Source: Bailinhaonella thermotolerans
GTDB lineage: Bacteria > Actinomycetota > Actinomycetes > Streptosporangiales > Streptosporangiaceae
Reading direction: 5' to 3'
Length of the DNA: 64,000 nt
Assembly (NCBI RefSeq): GCF_003594875.1
Contig: NZ_QZEY01000004.1
Coordinates: 186,001 to 250,000, forward strand
Both the position numbers and the translations under genes were made by a program. This document shows, piece by piece, positions 15,479 to 24,985 of the stretch (within the stretch, counting starts at the first letter, position 1; each line of letters starts with the position of its first letter). Below the pieces are notes generated by a model. The model ran no database searches and was not told the DNA's origin. It saw nothing but the letters and a program-made list of their open reading frames with translations.

Positions 15479-16741
15479 GTGAAGATCGTCAATTGGGCCG
15501 CCGCAGGTGTCGCGCTCCTTGCGCTGGCCGCCTGCGCACCGTCCACGGCGCCGTCGTCCGCCGGCGGGGACGAGAAGACCGGGACGCTGCGGGTCTGGCT
15601 GTTCGACGAGCCGAACCGCGCCCCGAAGGAGAAGGTCGTCGGCGAGGCGATCGGTGAGTTCACCGCCGCGAACAAGGGCGTCAAGGTCGAGGTGACCTAC
15701 ATCCCGACCACGCCCGCCCGGCACGAGAAGTTCAAGGGCGCGTTCAACGACCCCGCGAGCGCCCCCGACGTGGCCGAGTACGGCAACACCGACCTGGCCG
15801 AGTACGCCGCCGCGGGCGGGTTCGCCGACCTGAGCGCGGACCTGCGGAACTGGTCCGAGGGCAAGGACGTCAACGCCGACCTGCTCAAGTCCGCCACGGT
15901 GGACGGCAAGGTGTACGGCATGCCGTGGTTCATCGGCATCCGCGCGCTCTACTACCGCACCGACGTGTTCGACGAGCTGAAGCTGAAGCCGCCGACCTCG
16001 ATCGAGGAGCTGTCGAAGACCGCGCGCGAGATCCGGGCCAAGAAGAAGGACCTGTACGGCCTGGCCGTGGGCGGCGAGTACACCTTCGGCGCGCTGCCGT
16101 TCGTGTGGGCGACCGGCGGCGAGATCGAGAAGCTGAACTCGCCGGAGGCGCGCAAGGGCGTGAAGGCCTACACGGACCTGCTCAGCGACGACAACTGCCC
16201 GCCGCAGGCGTGCGCGGGCCTGACCGGCGGCAAGACGGTCGAGCTGTTCGCCAGCGGCAAGGCCGCGATGGGCATCCTCGGCAACTTCAGCCGCTCGGCG
16301 GTGGACGCGGGCGCGGCGGCCGGGAAGTACAAGGTCGTCCCGCTGCCCGGCGACAAGCCCGGCACGATCGCCCCGGCGTTCGCCGGCGGCAACAACCTCG
16401 GCGTCATGAAGAACAGCAAGCACCGCTCGCTGGCGGTGCAGTTCCTCCAGCTCCTGGGCGGCAAGAAGTACCAGCTCAAGATGTACGAGGCGATGGGCAA
16501 CCTGCCCACGCTCACGTCCGCCCGCGAGGAGCTGGCGGCCAAGGACGAGTTCCTCAAGCCCTTCCTCGACACGGTCAGCGCGGGCACCAGGTTCGTGCCG
16601 ATCCACCCGGGCTGGGTGAAGATCGACAACCAGAAGGTCATCCCGACCATGCTCCAGAAGATCTCCGGCAAGCAGGCCACGCTGGAGCAGGCCACCGACG
16701 AGGCCGCGTCGGCGGTGACCACGGCGCTGTCCGGCTCATGA
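15479..16741 (+). CDS. Carbohydrate ABC transporter substrate-binding lipoprotein
   Basis: A 420-residue type 1 extracellular binding protein. GTG 15479 follows AGGAGG (15465-15470). The signal sequence ends in the lipobox LAAC, with lipidated Cys19, so the protein is anchored outside the membrane. TLRVWLFDEPN starts the first lobe. GKVYGMPWFIGIRALYYRTD, FASGKAAMGILGNF and AGGNNLGVMKNSKHR are typical of the maltose/oligosaccharide-binding family. The sugar is unknown. Its stop overlaps the first permease start, and the IclR gene is divergent. Confidence 0.93.
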   Translation: MKIVNWAAAGVALLALAACAPSTAPSSAGGDEKTGTLRVWLFDEPNRAPKEKVVGEAIGEFTAANKGVKVEVTYIPTTPARHEKFKGAFNDPASAPDVAEYGNTDLAEYAAAGGFADLSADLRNWSEGKDVNADLLKSATVDGKVYGMPWFIGIRALYYRTDVFDELKLKPPTSIEELSKTAREIRAKKKDLYGLAVGGEYTFGALPFVWATGGEIEKLNSPEARKGVKAYTDLLSDDNCPPQACAGLTGGKTVELFASGKAAMGILGNFSRSAVDAGAAAGKYKVVPLPGDKPGTIAPAFAGGNNLGVMKNSKHRSLAVQFLQLLGGKKYQLKMYEAMGNLPTLTSAREELAAKDEFLKPFLDTVSAGTRFVPIHPGWVKIDNQKVIPTMLQKISGKQATLEQATDEAASAVTTALSGS

Positions 16742-17682
16742 CCGCGATGACCACGGCGGACCCGGGCGCGGCCCGGGTCCGCCGCCGGCCGTCGCGCGCG
16801 GGCGCGCGGAGGGGCCGCGGGACACCGTGGCTCTACCTGCTGCCCGCGGCGGCGGTGCTCGTGCCGCTGTTCGGCTACCCGATCTACATGCTCGGCCTGC
16901 TGTCGTTCTTCGACTACCGGCAGGCGCAGGTCAGCGGCGGGGAGCCGACGCGGTTCATCGGATTCGGCAACTACGCCGCGCTCGTGGCCGACGAGCGCTT
17001 CTGGGCCGTCCTGGCGCAGACCGTGGTGTTCGCGGCGGCGCTCGTGGTGGCGACGCTCGCGGTCGGGGCGTTCCTCGCGGTCGTGCTCACGCGGGCCGGG
17101 CGGGTGCCGCGCCTGCTGCTGTCGCTGGCGGCGATGGCGGCCTGGGCGGCCCCGGCGATGACCGGGTCCACGGTGTGGATGTTCCTGTTCGACACCGACC
17201 TCGGGCTGGTCAACCAGGTGCTCGGCATCGAGGGCTTCAACTGGTTCTACGGCAAGTGGACGGCGTTCGCGCTGGTCGGGGCGACCGTCGTGTGGCACTC
17301 GTTCCCGTTCGTCATGGTCACCCTCTACGCCGGGATGCAGGCGATCCCCGCGTCCGTGCTGGAGGCGGCGGCGCTGGACGGCGCCTCGGCGTACCAGTCC
17401 TTCCGGCGGGTGGTCGTGCCGATCCTGCGGCCGCTGATCACGATCGTGGTCATCCAGTCGATCATCTGGGACTTCAAGATCTTCACGCAGATCTACGTCA
17501 TGACCAACGGCGGCGGCATCGCCGGGCAGAACAGCGTGCTCAACGTGTACGCCTACCAGACCGCGTTCGGCTCCTCGGAGTACGGCCTGGGCTCGGCGAT
17601 CGGCGTCGTCATGACGCTCATCCTGCTCGCGGTCACCCTGTTCTACATCCGCGCGCTCCGCCGTACGGGAGAAGAGCTGTGA
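16738..17682 (+). CDS. Sugar ABC transporter permease, MalF type
   Basis: A 314-residue inner-membrane permease starting at ATG 16738, which overlaps the binding-protein stop. After a basic N-terminus it has six membrane helices. The cytoplasmic EAA loop EAAALDGASAYQSFRRVVVP sits at about residue 210, where the shared ATPase docks. It forms the translocation pore with the MalG-type subunit encoded next. There is no ATPase gene in the operon, so a general MsiK-like ATPase encoded elsewhere probably energises it, as is known for several actinomycete sugar importers. Confidence 0.93.
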   Translation: MTAMTTADPGAARVRRRPSRAGARRGRGTPWLYLLPAAAVLVPLFGYPIYMLGLLSFFDYRQAQVSGGEPTRFIGFGNYAALVADERFWAVLAQTVVFAAALVVATLAVGAFLAVVLTRAGRVPRLLLSLAAMAAWAAPAMTGSTVWMFLFDTDLGLVNQVLGIEGFNWFYGKWTAFALVGATVVWHSFPFVMVTLYAGMQAIPASVLEAAALDGASAYQSFRRVVVPILRPLITIVVIQSIIWDFKIFTQIYVMTNGGGIAGQNSVLNVYAYQTAFGSSEYGLGSAIGVVMTLILLAVTLFYIRALRRTGEEL

Positions 17683-18518
17683 AGAGGGCACGCCTGGCGG
17701 CGAACACGATCGCGATCCTGGCCGCGGTGGTCACGATCTTCCCGATCTACTGGATGGTCCTGTCGGCGCTCAAGCCGGCCGGGGAGATCACGTCCCTGTC
17801 GGTGCGGCCCTGGACGCTCTCCCCGACGCTGGAGCACTTCCGCCGCGTCCTGACCGGCGAGAACTTCGCGCGCTACTTCCTCAACTCGCTGGGCGTGGCG
17901 CTCACGGTGGTCGTGCTGTCGGCCCTGGTGGCGTTCCTGGCGGCGGTGGCGGTCACGCGGTTCCGGTTCCGTTTCCGCACCACCGTCCTGATCATGTTCC
18001 TGATCGCCCAGATGGTCCCGGTCGAGGCGCTGACGATCCCGCTCTTCTTCCTGGTCCGCGACCTGGGGACGGCGGTGCCCGCGGTCGGCCTCAACACCCT
18101 CGGCTCGCTGGTGCTGGTGCATCTGGCGTTCACGCTGCCGTTCGCGATCTGGATGATGCGCGGATTCGTCGCCGCGGTGCCCGACGCGCTGGAGGAGGCG
18201 GCGATGCTCGACGGCGCGACGAGGCCGGTGATCCTGTGGCGGATCATCTTCCCCCTGGTCGCCCCCGGCCTGGTCGCCACCAGCGTCTTCTCGTTCATCA
18301 CGGCCTGGAACGACTTCGTCTTCGCCCGCACCTTCATCATCTCGGCCAAGGACAACCAGACCCTCCCGGCCGCCCTCCTGGTCTTCTTCAAACCGGACGA
18401 GAACGACTGGGGCGGGATCATGGCCGCCTCGACGCTGATGACCATCCCCGTCCTGATCTTCTTCCTCGTGGTCCAGCGCCGCCTGGTCGCCGGCCTCGCC
18501 GGAGCCGTGAAGGACTGA
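17679..18518 (+). CDS. Sugar ABC transporter permease, MalG type
   Basis: A 279-residue permease starting at GTG 17679, overlapping the previous stop by 4 bp. Six membrane helices are visible, beginning with ANTIAILAAVVTIFPIYWMV. The EAA loop is EEAAMLDGATRPVILWRIIF (about residue 170). The external part between helices 1 and 2 (SLSVRPWTLSPTLEHFRRVL) is typical of MalG-like subunits. This is the last gene of the importer operon, and no glycosidase or kinase gene follows. Confidence 0.93.
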   Translation: MKRARLAANTIAILAAVVTIFPIYWMVLSALKPAGEITSLSVRPWTLSPTLEHFRRVLTGENFARYFLNSLGVALTVVVLSALVAFLAAVAVTRFRFRFRTTVLIMFLIAQMVPVEALTIPLFFLVRDLGTAVPAVGLNTLGSLVLVHLAFTLPFAIWMMRGFVAAVPDALEEAAMLDGATRPVILWRIIFPLVAPGLVATSVFSFITAWNDFVFARTFIISAKDNQTLPAALLVFFKPDENDWGGIMAASTLMTIPVLIFFLVVQRRLVAGLAGAVKD

Positions 18519-18599
18519 CCCACCGGGTACGGCGCGCGCCGCCTCCCCGCCGCACGGCCCAGGCCCCCGCCGCCGGGCCGTACGGGCGGGGAGCCGGGG

Positions 18600-19841
18600 T
18601 CAGGACAGGTCCCGGGCGCGGCGGAGCGGGGAGAACGCGATCGGGGCCCAGGAGACCGCCAGGCACAGGGCGCCCGCCCACAGGGCCGCGCGGGGACCGG
18701 ACACCTCGCCGAGCAGGCCGCCGAGGGCCGCGCCCAGCGCGACCGCCCCGGTGAACACGAACCGGAAGACGCCGTTCATCCGCCCGAGCATCTCGTCGGG
18801 CGTGACGCGCTGGCGGAGGCTGACCAGGGCGACGTTGTTCGCCCCGACCCGGAACGCCACGGCGGTCCAGCCGAGGGCGGCCGCCCACAGGCCGGGCCCG
18901 GCGCCGACCAGGGGGATCAGGAGCGCGAGGGGCGCCGACGCCACCGCCGGGTACAGCGCCGACCGGCCGTGGCCCAGGCGGCGCGACAGGGCGGGGGCGC
19001 AGCGGGCCCCGAGCAGCGCGCCCACCCCGCCGGCGGCGAGGAACAGCCCCAGCACCGTCTCGGGCAGGCGCAGCCCGCGCACGAAGAGCACCGGGAGCAT
19101 GACGAGGCAGAGCTGCACCCCGGCGCTGGTCAGCGCGCCCTGGAGCGCGATCGCGCGGAGCGCGGCGTCCCCGCCCACGAAGCGCGCCGCCTCCCGCACG
19201 CCGGGCCACAGCCGGGTACGGCGGGCCGGGCGCGGCGGCTCCGGAGCGCGGATGGCGCGGAGACGGGCCGCCGACCAGAGGTAGGTGAGCGCGTCGGCCA
19301 GGATCGCGACCGGCGCGGTGAGGACCTGGACGAGCAGGCCCGCGGCCGACCTGCCCGAGATGTCGGTGACCGCCTGCAGGGAGACCAGGGCGGAGTTCGC
19401 CGCGAGGAGACGGGCCCGGCCGACGAGGTGCGGGACGTAGCTCTGCGAGGCGAGGTCGAAGAAGAGGGTGGCGGTGCCGCTGAGCAGGGCGACGGCGTGA
19501 AGCTGGGCCATCGTGAGCACGCCGGCCCACCAGGCGGCCGGGACCGAGGCGACCAGGACCACCCGGGCCAGGTCGGCGGCGATCATCACGGGCCTGCGGG
19601 GCAGGCGGTCCACCCAGACGCCCGCCGGGAGCCCGATCAGCAGGAAGGCGGCGGCGCCGAGGGCGGCGAGCAGGCCGACCTGGCCGGGCGTGGCGTTCAG
19701 GCCGGTGACGGCGAGCAGCGGCAGCGCCAGGTGGCCGAGCTGGCCGCCGAACTGGCTCAGCGCGGCCGCCCCGAACAGGCGGCGGAAGTCGGGGTCGGCG
19801 GACAGCCGGGGCGGGGCGGGACGGTCCTCGGTGGCGGTCAT
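18600..19841 (-). CDS. MFS transporter (MFS_3-type, 12 TM)
   Basis: A 413-residue major facilitator. The N-terminus DPDFRRLFGAAALSQFGGQL, the motif-A loop VWVDRLPRRPVMIAADLAR and the RVTPDEMLGRMNGVFRF loop near helix 10 are typical of the MFS_3/enterobactin-exporter-like group. It is therefore probably a drug or metabolite exporter; the substrate is unknown. It is divergent from an ArsR-type regulator gene, 75 bp apart, and such pairs are common. GCCGTACGGG-type repeats separate it from the importer operon. Confidence 0.9.
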   Translation of the reverse strand: MTATEDRPAPPRLSADPDFRRLFGAAALSQFGGQLGHLALPLLAVTGLNATPGQVGLLAALGAAAFLLIGLPAGVWVDRLPRRPVMIAADLARVVLVASVPAAWWAGVLTMAQLHAVALLSGTATLFFDLASQSYVPHLVGRARLLAANSALVSLQAVTDISGRSAAGLLVQVLTAPVAILADALTYLWSAARLRAIRAPEPPRPARRTRLWPGVREAARFVGGDAALRAIALQGALTSAGVQLCLVMLPVLFVRGLRLPETVLGLFLAAGGVGALLGARCAPALSRRLGHGRSALYPAVASAPLALLIPLVGAGPGLWAAALGWTAVAFRVGANNVALVSLRQRVTPDEMLGRMNGVFRFVFTGAVALGAALGGLLGEVSGPRAALWAGALCLAVSWAPIAFSPLRRARDLS

Positions 19842-19916
19842 GGCGGCAGCCTGCGGCGCGGGCCGTACCGGGCTCAACGAATTTAGACTGGGCCGAATCC
19901 ATCGGGAGGCGGCGGA

Positions 19917-20885
19917 ATGCTGGAGCTGACGTTCACGGCGGCGGACCTGGCGCGCACGCGGTTCGCGGTGTCGCCGCTGTGGGAGGTCGTCGCCGGCGTC
20001 CGCGTGGTGAAGGACCCGGCGGCGCACCCGGTGCACCGGCGGTGGGCCGAGGAGGTGCGGCCCCGGCTCGCGCGGCTGGACTGGGCGCCGCTCGCCGACC
20101 TGGTGCCCGTGCCGACACGGGTCATCCCGGGGTTCGTGTGCCCGCCGCCCGCCACGTCGGTGCCCGACCTGTCGGTGGAGCTCGCGGCCGTGCGCGCGAC
20201 CCCCGCCGAGCGGGTGCGGCGGGGCCTTTCGGTCGTGCCCCGCACGCCGGCCACCGACGCGCTGGCGGCCGATCCCGCGCGGGGGCTGGCCCGCCTGGCC
20301 GAGGCGATCGAGGCGTACTGGGAGGTGGCCCTGGCGCCGTACTGGCCGCGCGTCCTGCGGCTGCTGGAGGAGGACGTGCTGCGCCGGGCCCGCCGGTTCG
20401 CCGAGGGCGGGGTGCGGGAACTGCTGGGCGGGCTGGACCCCGCGGTCCGCTGGGACGACGAGACGCTGGTCGTGGCCCACCGGCACGTGCGGCGGTCGTC
20501 CCGGCTGCGGGGGCGCGGGCTGCTGCTGGTCCCCTCGGCGTTCGTCTGGCCGCGGGTCTTCTCGGTCGTGGACCCGCCGTACCAGCCGGCCCTGCGCTAC
20601 CCGCCGGACGGCGTCGCGACGCTGTGGGAGGCCGCCGCCCCGGTCCCGGACGCGCTGGCCGCCGTGGTGGGCCGCAGCCGGGCGCGGCTGCTCGCCGAGC
20701 TGACCTCGCCCGCCTCCACCCAGGAGCTGACCCGCCGCACCGGCCTGTCCGCCGGGGCGGTCTCCCAGCACCTCACCACGCTGCGCGCCGCCGGGCTGGT
20801 CGCCTCGTTCCGCGCCGGCCGTTTCGTCCTCTACCGCCGCACGTCCGCCGCCGAGGCCCTGCTCACCGCCTCCGCGACGGCCTGA
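19917..20885 (+). CDS. ArsR-like HTH transcriptional regulator with DUF5937-type N-terminus
   Basis: A 322-residue protein. The N-terminal two thirds (LELTFTAADLARTRFAVSPL, then WEVVAGVRVVKDP) resemble DUF5937 as I know it. The C-terminal 70 residues form an ArsR winged helix (RARLLAELTSPASTQELTRR, then TGLSAGAVSQHLTTLRAAGL). ATG 19917 follows GGGAGG (19904-19909), and a TAGACT -10-like box lies at 19884-19889. It probably regulates the divergent MFS gene; the signal is unknown. Confidence 0.85.
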   Translation: MLELTFTAADLARTRFAVSPLWEVVAGVRVVKDPAAHPVHRRWAEEVRPRLARLDWAPLADLVPVPTRVIPGFVCPPPATSVPDLSVELAAVRATPAERVRRGLSVVPRTPATDALAADPARGLARLAEAIEAYWEVALAPYWPRVLRLLEEDVLRRARRFAEGGVRELLGGLDPAVRWDDETLVVAHRHVRRSSRLRGRGLLLVPSAFVWPRVFSVVDPPYQPALRYPPDGVATLWEAAAPVPDALAAVVGRSRARLLAELTSPASTQELTRRTGLSAGAVSQHLTTLRAAGLVASFRAGRFVLYRRTSAAEALLTASATA

Positions 20886-20904
20886 CCGCCGCCCCCGGCC
20901 CCCC

Positions 20905-20944
20905 GCCGTACGGCTTCCGCCCGGCGCTCGCGCGGCCGTACGGC
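20905..20944. repeat. Two GCCGTACGGC palindromes between convergent genes
   Basis: Exact copies at 20905-20914 and 20935-20944 fill the gap between the ArsR-like gene and the lipoprotein gene. Their place at two facing gene ends suggests a terminator-like role (inference). Confidence 0.6.
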
Positions 20945-20967
20945 ATGGGGCCCGGGGGAGCGGGGGA

Positions 20968-21894
20968 TCAGGCGAACCAGTCGCCGGCGATCTCGTGGAC
21001 GGCCTTGCCGCCCTTCCGGGTGGCCACGCCGACGGTGAGGACGTTCACGATGCCCTCGGGCTTGTTGAGCAGGCTGAAGAGGTAGAACGAGCCACCGTCG
21101 GCGGTGCGGAAGCCGTGCGGCGGCGAGTGGGACCTGTACGCGGCGTACAGCCCCTTGGTGACGGCCGGGTAGGAGCGGCGGCTGTAGTTGTCCTTGGCGA
21201 GGCGGTACCCCCCGGCGCCGCCCTCCCGGCTGGGGTACTCCCAGAAGTTCATGTAGGCCCGGGCGATCTGCAGGCCGTCCAGCGGGGGCGCGGCGGTGAC
21301 GTACCCCTCCGCGTCCCGCACGGGCTCGGGCACCTTCTGCCCGTAGTGCAGCGGGGTCTTGGCGGCGAGCTTGAACGGCCGGCCGGGCTCGCGCCAGAAC
21401 GCGAGCACGTGCGCCCGGTCCTGGCCCTTGTACGTGGCCCGGAGGATGAACCACTCGCCGTCGGGCGGCTGGTCCCTGGGCACGTAGTAGGTCCGCTCGC
21501 CGGTCAGCGTGATGGGCTTGCGCGGCTTGCCCCTGCCGTCCTCGAAGCTCCCCCGTTCGAGGACGATCTCGTGCCTCGTCCCGAAGGCGAAGAGCCGGTC
21601 CCTGGTGGCGTCGTCGTCCCACCAGTGGCGGTCCTTCACCGTCCTGTTGTGGTCGGCCAGCCAGGACTCCGCGGCCTTCCGCGCGTCGTCGAGCGTGAGC
21701 CTGGGGGCGGCCGGAGAGGGCGCGGCCCCTGAGGCCGGCGGCGCCGGGGGAGAGACGGCCTGCGGCGACGTCCCCGGCTGCGCGGCGAGCCGGCCGACGG
21801 CCTCCTGCCCGCATCCGGCGACCGCGGCCGTCAGCATCGCGGCCGCCAGCGTGGCGCGCACGCCGGGGCGCTTCACGAAATACGAAAAAGACAT
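20968..21894 (-). CDS. Lipoprotein of unknown function
   Basis: A 308-residue protein from ATG 21894, preceded by GGTGG at good spacing; GTG 21903 is an alternative. A signal sequence with the lipobox AVAGC puts the lipidated Cys at residue 28, so it is an exported, membrane-anchored protein. A Pro/Ala/Ser linker follows. The folded domain begins at about residue 65 (LTLDDARKAAESWLADHNRT) and is rich in Tyr and Trp (RTYYVPRDQPPDGEWFILRA). I do not recognise the domain. It stands alone between two convergent or divergent neighbours. Confidence 0.75.
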   Translation of the reverse strand: MSFSYFVKRPGVRATLAAAMLTAAVAGCGQEAVGRLAAQPGTSPQAVSPPAPPASGAAPSPAAPRLTLDDARKAAESWLADHNRTVKDRHWWDDDATRDRLFAFGTRHEIVLERGSFEDGRGKPRKPITLTGERTYYVPRDQPPDGEWFILRATYKGQDRAHVLAFWREPGRPFKLAAKTPLHYGQKVPEPVRDAEGYVTAAPPLDGLQIARAYMNFWEYPSREGGAGGYRLAKDNYSRRSYPAVTKGLYAAYRSHSPPHGFRTADGGSFYLFSLLNKPEGIVNVLTVGVATRKGGKAVHEIAGDWFA

Positions 21895-21985
21895 CAAAAC
21901 CACCGTAGTGCACGCGAATCGCCCACCTGCTCCCGCCCGTCCGGCGGCGGCGGGGGCGGGCTCCCGCCGTACGGGCCGGGTGGGC

Positions 21986-22768
21986 TCAGGGGGTGGCGTC
22001 GCGCCTGCGGAGCAGGTCCGTCATCAGGGTGATCTCGCCCTGCTGGGTGTTGACCATGCCCTGGGCGAGGGCGCGGACCTCGGGGCGGTCGGTCAGGCGC
22101 AGGACGGCCTGCGCCATCTCCACGCCCCCCTTGTGGTGGCGGATCATGAGCTGGAGGTAGAAGACCTCGGCCTCGGCGCCCTTGAGGGACCGCAGCCGCC
22201 TCAGCTCCTCGGCCGTGGCCATGCCGGGCATCAGGCCCGTGCCGGGCCCGGGCTTGGCGGCTCCGTGGCCGTGGCCGCTCATCCAGGTCATCGGCGGCCG
22301 GCCGCTGCCCTGGGTCAGCCCCCACTGCTGGAGCCAGCCCATCATCATCCCGCGCTGGGCCGTCTGCGTGACGATGATGTCGTACGACAGCGTGCGGATG
22401 TCCTGGGCGGTGCTCGCGTCGCGCACCGCGAACGACATCTCCACGGCCTGCGCGTGGTGCACCGCCATGTCCCGGGAGAAGCCGGCCTCGGCGGAGGCGT
22501 CCGCGGGGAAGGACGGCCGCAGCAGGAACACCGCGAAGGCGGCGGCGGCCACGATCAGGACGACCAGCCCCGCGAGGGGGACGCGCCGCCGGGGCGCGGG
22601 CGCCTGGGAGTCCGCCGCCTCGGACTCCGGCGGCCCGGACTCGGGCAGCCCGGGCTCCGGCGGGGCGGACTCCGGCCGCCCGGGATCGGGCCGCTCGGGC
22701 TCCGTCCGCCCGGGCTCCGGGCGCCGGGGCGCGGCCTGCTGGGGCGAGGTCTCGTCGGGGGCTTCCAC
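21986..22768 (-). CDS. DUF305 family membrane-anchored protein
   Basis: A 260-residue protein from GTG 22768. The first 60 residues are Pro/Glu/Ser-rich and cytoplasmic. One membrane helix follows (PLAGLVVLIVAAAAFAVFLL), then an external DUF305 domain with both hallmark motifs, MAVHHAQAVEM and MIRHHKGGVEMA. A Met/His-rich patch between them (MTWMSGHGHG) could bind copper. DUF305 proteins are ferritin-like four-helix bundles often linked to metals; a metal role here is inference. The DUF3105 gene is divergent, a pairing I know from other actinomycetes. Confidence 0.9.
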   Translation of the reverse strand: MEAPDETSPQQAAPRRPEPGRTEPERPDPGRPESAPPEPGLPESGPPESEAADSQAPAPRRRVPLAGLVVLIVAAAAFAVFLLRPSFPADASAEAGFSRDMAVHHAQAVEMSFAVRDASTAQDIRTLSYDIIVTQTAQRGMMMGWLQQWGLTQGSGRPPMTWMSGHGHGAAKPGPGTGLMPGMATAEELRRLRSLKGAEAEVFYLQLMIRHHKGGVEMAQAVLRLTDRPEVRALAQGMVNTQQGEITLMTDLLRRRDATP

Positions 22769-22894
22769 GTCTCGAAGGCTACCCAGCGGGGAAGGGCGTC
22801 CGGGAACCCGAGCATCTTGCGAAAGGCTTATTCTCGCTTTACGAATCGAGGCACTAATGTGATCGAACCCCCCTTCTAACGCCAGGTAGGCAGG

Positions 22895-23518
22895 ATGTCG
22901 AAGAACAAGGCGCAGGCCCGGCGCGAGCACATCGAGCGGATGCGGGCCGACGCGAAGCGCAAGGAACGGCGCACCGCGCTCCTCACCTGGGGCGCCGGGG
23001 CGTTCGTCGTCGTGCTCCTGATCGGCCTGGTCGCGGGCTACATCATCTACGACCGCAAGGCCAGCGCCCTGACCGGCGTGCAGACGTTCAAGTACTCGGG
23101 GGGCGAGCACGTCCAGCCCGGCCAGAACGTGCAGTACAAGGAGACCCCTCCGGCGGGCGGCCCGCACGACCAGGAGTGGCAGAACTGCGGCATCTACGAC
23201 AAGCCGATCCGCAACGAGCACGCCGTCCACAGCCTGGAGCACGGCGCCGTGTGGATCACCTACAAGCCGGACCTGCCCAAGGACCAGGTGGAGACGCTCC
23301 GCGAGACCGTCGGCAACGACGGCTACCTCCTGCTGAGCCCGTACGAGGGGCTGCCCGCCCCGGTCGTGGCCAGCTCGTGGGGCCGCCAGATCAAGCTGGA
23401 CGGCGCGGACGACCCGCGCCTGAAGGAGTTCATCAAGAAGTACAAGCAGGCCCCGGACACCCCCGAGCTGGGCGCGTCCTGCTCCGGCACCACCCAGGGC
23501 ACCCCGATCCAGCCCTGA
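22895..23518 (+). CDS. DUF3105 family membrane protein
   Basis: A 207-residue protein with a basic N-terminus ([20 protein letters not shown]), one membrane helix (about 29-50) and an external DUF3105 domain. Conserved features are [37 protein letters not shown] and the late Cys in GASCSG. The paired Cys residues may form a disulfide, and the His-rich HAVHSLEHG motif is a candidate metal site. The biochemical role is unknown. It is divergent from the DUF305 gene, and a TAATGT -10-like box lies about 40 bp upstream. Confidence 0.9.
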   Translation: MSKNKAQARREHIERMRADAKRKERRTALLTWGAGAFVVVLLIGLVAGYIIYDRKASALTGVQTFKYSGGEHVQPGQNVQYKETPPAGGPHDQEWQNCGIYDKPIRNEHAVHSLEHGAVWITYKPDLPKDQVETLRETVGNDGYLLLSPYEGLPAPVVASSWGRQIKLDGADDPRLKEFIKKYKQAPDTPELGASCSGTTQGTPIQP

Positions 23519-23648
23519 CCCCCGCGCCGCCCCGGCGGTCCCGGCCGCACAGGCCCCGGTTCCACCGGCCCGGTCTCTCGGGCCCCGCTCTCTCGGGCCC
23601 ACGCGCTCCCAGGCTCCGCGTTTTCGGGCCCCGCGCTCTCGGGCCACG

Positions 23649-23685
23649 TCCGGTACGGCTCGCGCCAGGCGCGAGCCGTACCGGA
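23649..23685. terminator. Perfect 18-bp stem hairpin, bidirectional terminator
   Basis: The arm CCGGTACGGCTCGCGCC, starting at 23650, is followed after a single A by its exact reverse complement ending at 23684. A further T-A pair extends the stem. It lies between the convergent DUF3105 and alanine dehydrogenase genes. The 23520-23648 stretch before it holds several short TCTCGGGCC-type repeats and no gene. Confidence 0.8.
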
Positions 23686-23707
23686 TCGGCGCGGCGGGCC
23701 GCGGCGG

Positions 23708-24823
23708 TCAGCCGAGCGCGTCGGAGATGCGGATCGAGTCCATGCCGTGGGCCTGGGCGACGGGTTCGTTGGTGAGGCGGCCCGCGTGCGTGTTGAGGCC
23801 GAGGGCGAGCGCCGGGTCCGCGGAGAGCGCGGCCCGCCAACCCTTGTTCGCGATCGCGAGCGCGTAGGGGAGGGTGACGTTGGTCAGCGCGTACGTCGAG
23901 GTGTGCGGCACCGCGCCGGGCATGTTCGCCACGCAGTAGAAGACCGACTCGTGCACCGTGTAGGTCGGGTTCGCGTGCGTCGTCGGGCGGGAGTCCTCGA
24001 AGCAGCCGCCCTGATCGATGGAGATGTCCACCAGCACCGAGCCGGGGCGCATCCGGCTCACCTGCTCGTTCGTGACCAGCTTGGGCGCCTTCGCCCCGGG
24101 CACCAGCACCGCCCCGATCACCAGGTCGGCATCCATGATCGCCCGTTCGATCTCGTAGGTGTTCGACGCCACGGTCTGGCAGTGCCCCTGGTAGATGCGG
24201 TCGGCCGCCCGCAGCGCGTCGATGTTGCGGTCCAGCAGCAGCACCTCGGCCTGCATGCCCAGCGCGATCGCCGCCGCGTTCATGCCGGACACCCCGGCCC
24301 CGATGACGACGACCTTGGCCGCGTACACGCCGGAGACGCCGCCCATCAGGATCCCGCGCCCGCCGCCCTGCCGCATCAGGTGGTACGCCCCGACCTGCGG
24401 CGCGAGCCGCCCGGCGACCTCTGACATGGGCGCGAGCAGCGGCAGCGCCCCGTTCGCGGTCTGCACGGTCTCGTACGCGATCCCGGTGATGCCCGAGTCG
24501 AGCATGGCCTCGGTGCACTCGCGGGAGGCGGCCAGGTGCAGGTACGTGAACAGCACCTGCTCCTTGCGCATCCGGTGGTACTCCTCGGCCACCGGCTCCT
24601 TGACCTTCAGCACGAGGTCGCTGTGGCCCCACACCTCGTCGGCGTCGGCCGCGATGAACGCTCCGGCCGCCTCGAAGTCCGCGTCGGGGATGGACGATCC
24701 GATCCCCGCGCCGCGTTCGATGACGACCCGGTGGCCGTGGCGTACCAGCTCGTGGACGCCGGCGGGGGTGATGGCCACCCGGTACTCGTGGTTCTTGACC
24801 TCTTTGGGCACTCCGACCTGCAC
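23708..24823 (-). CDS. ald: Alanine dehydrogenase
   Basis: A 371-residue enzyme (EC 1.4.1.1) that interconverts L-alanine and pyruvate plus ammonia with NAD. GTG 24823 follows AAGGAGG, and the N-terminus [20 protein letters not shown] is diagnostic. Also visible are the substrate-side KVKEP and YLHLAAS segments, the NAD fold [20 protein letters not shown], and [20 protein letters not shown]. Length is exactly that of the family. It is an isolated gene, useful in nitrogen starvation or redox balance. No Lrp-type regulator is adjacent. Confidence 0.96.
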   Translation of the reverse strand: MQVGVPKEVKNHEYRVAITPAGVHELVRHGHRVVIERGAGIGSSIPDADFEAAGAFIAADADEVWGHSDLVLKVKEPVAEEYHRMRKEQVLFTYLHLAASRECTEAMLDSGITGIAYETVQTANGALPLLAPMSEVAGRLAPQVGAYHLMRQGGGRGILMGGVSGVYAAKVVVIGAGVSGMNAAAIALGMQAEVLLLDRNIDALRAADRIYQGHCQTVASNTYEIERAIMDADLVIGAVLVPGAKAPKLVTNEQVSRMRPGSVLVDISIDQGGCFEDSRPTTHANPTYTVHESVFYCVANMPGAVPHTSTYALTNVTLPYALAIANKGWRAALSADPALALGLNTHAGRLTNEPVAQAHGMDSIRISDALG

Positions 24824-24985
24824 AGCCGCCTCCTTGAAGCTGCGTGGTGCGAACCCTTCCTCTCCACTGTCGCTGCCCGCCCGGCCGTGTGCCATGCGCA
24901 CGGCGCGAAGGAACGGCCGATGATCGCGACGAGGTGTAAACCCCGCGGCTACACGCGCGTGACTCACGATCAGTAGGCTCGCCGC

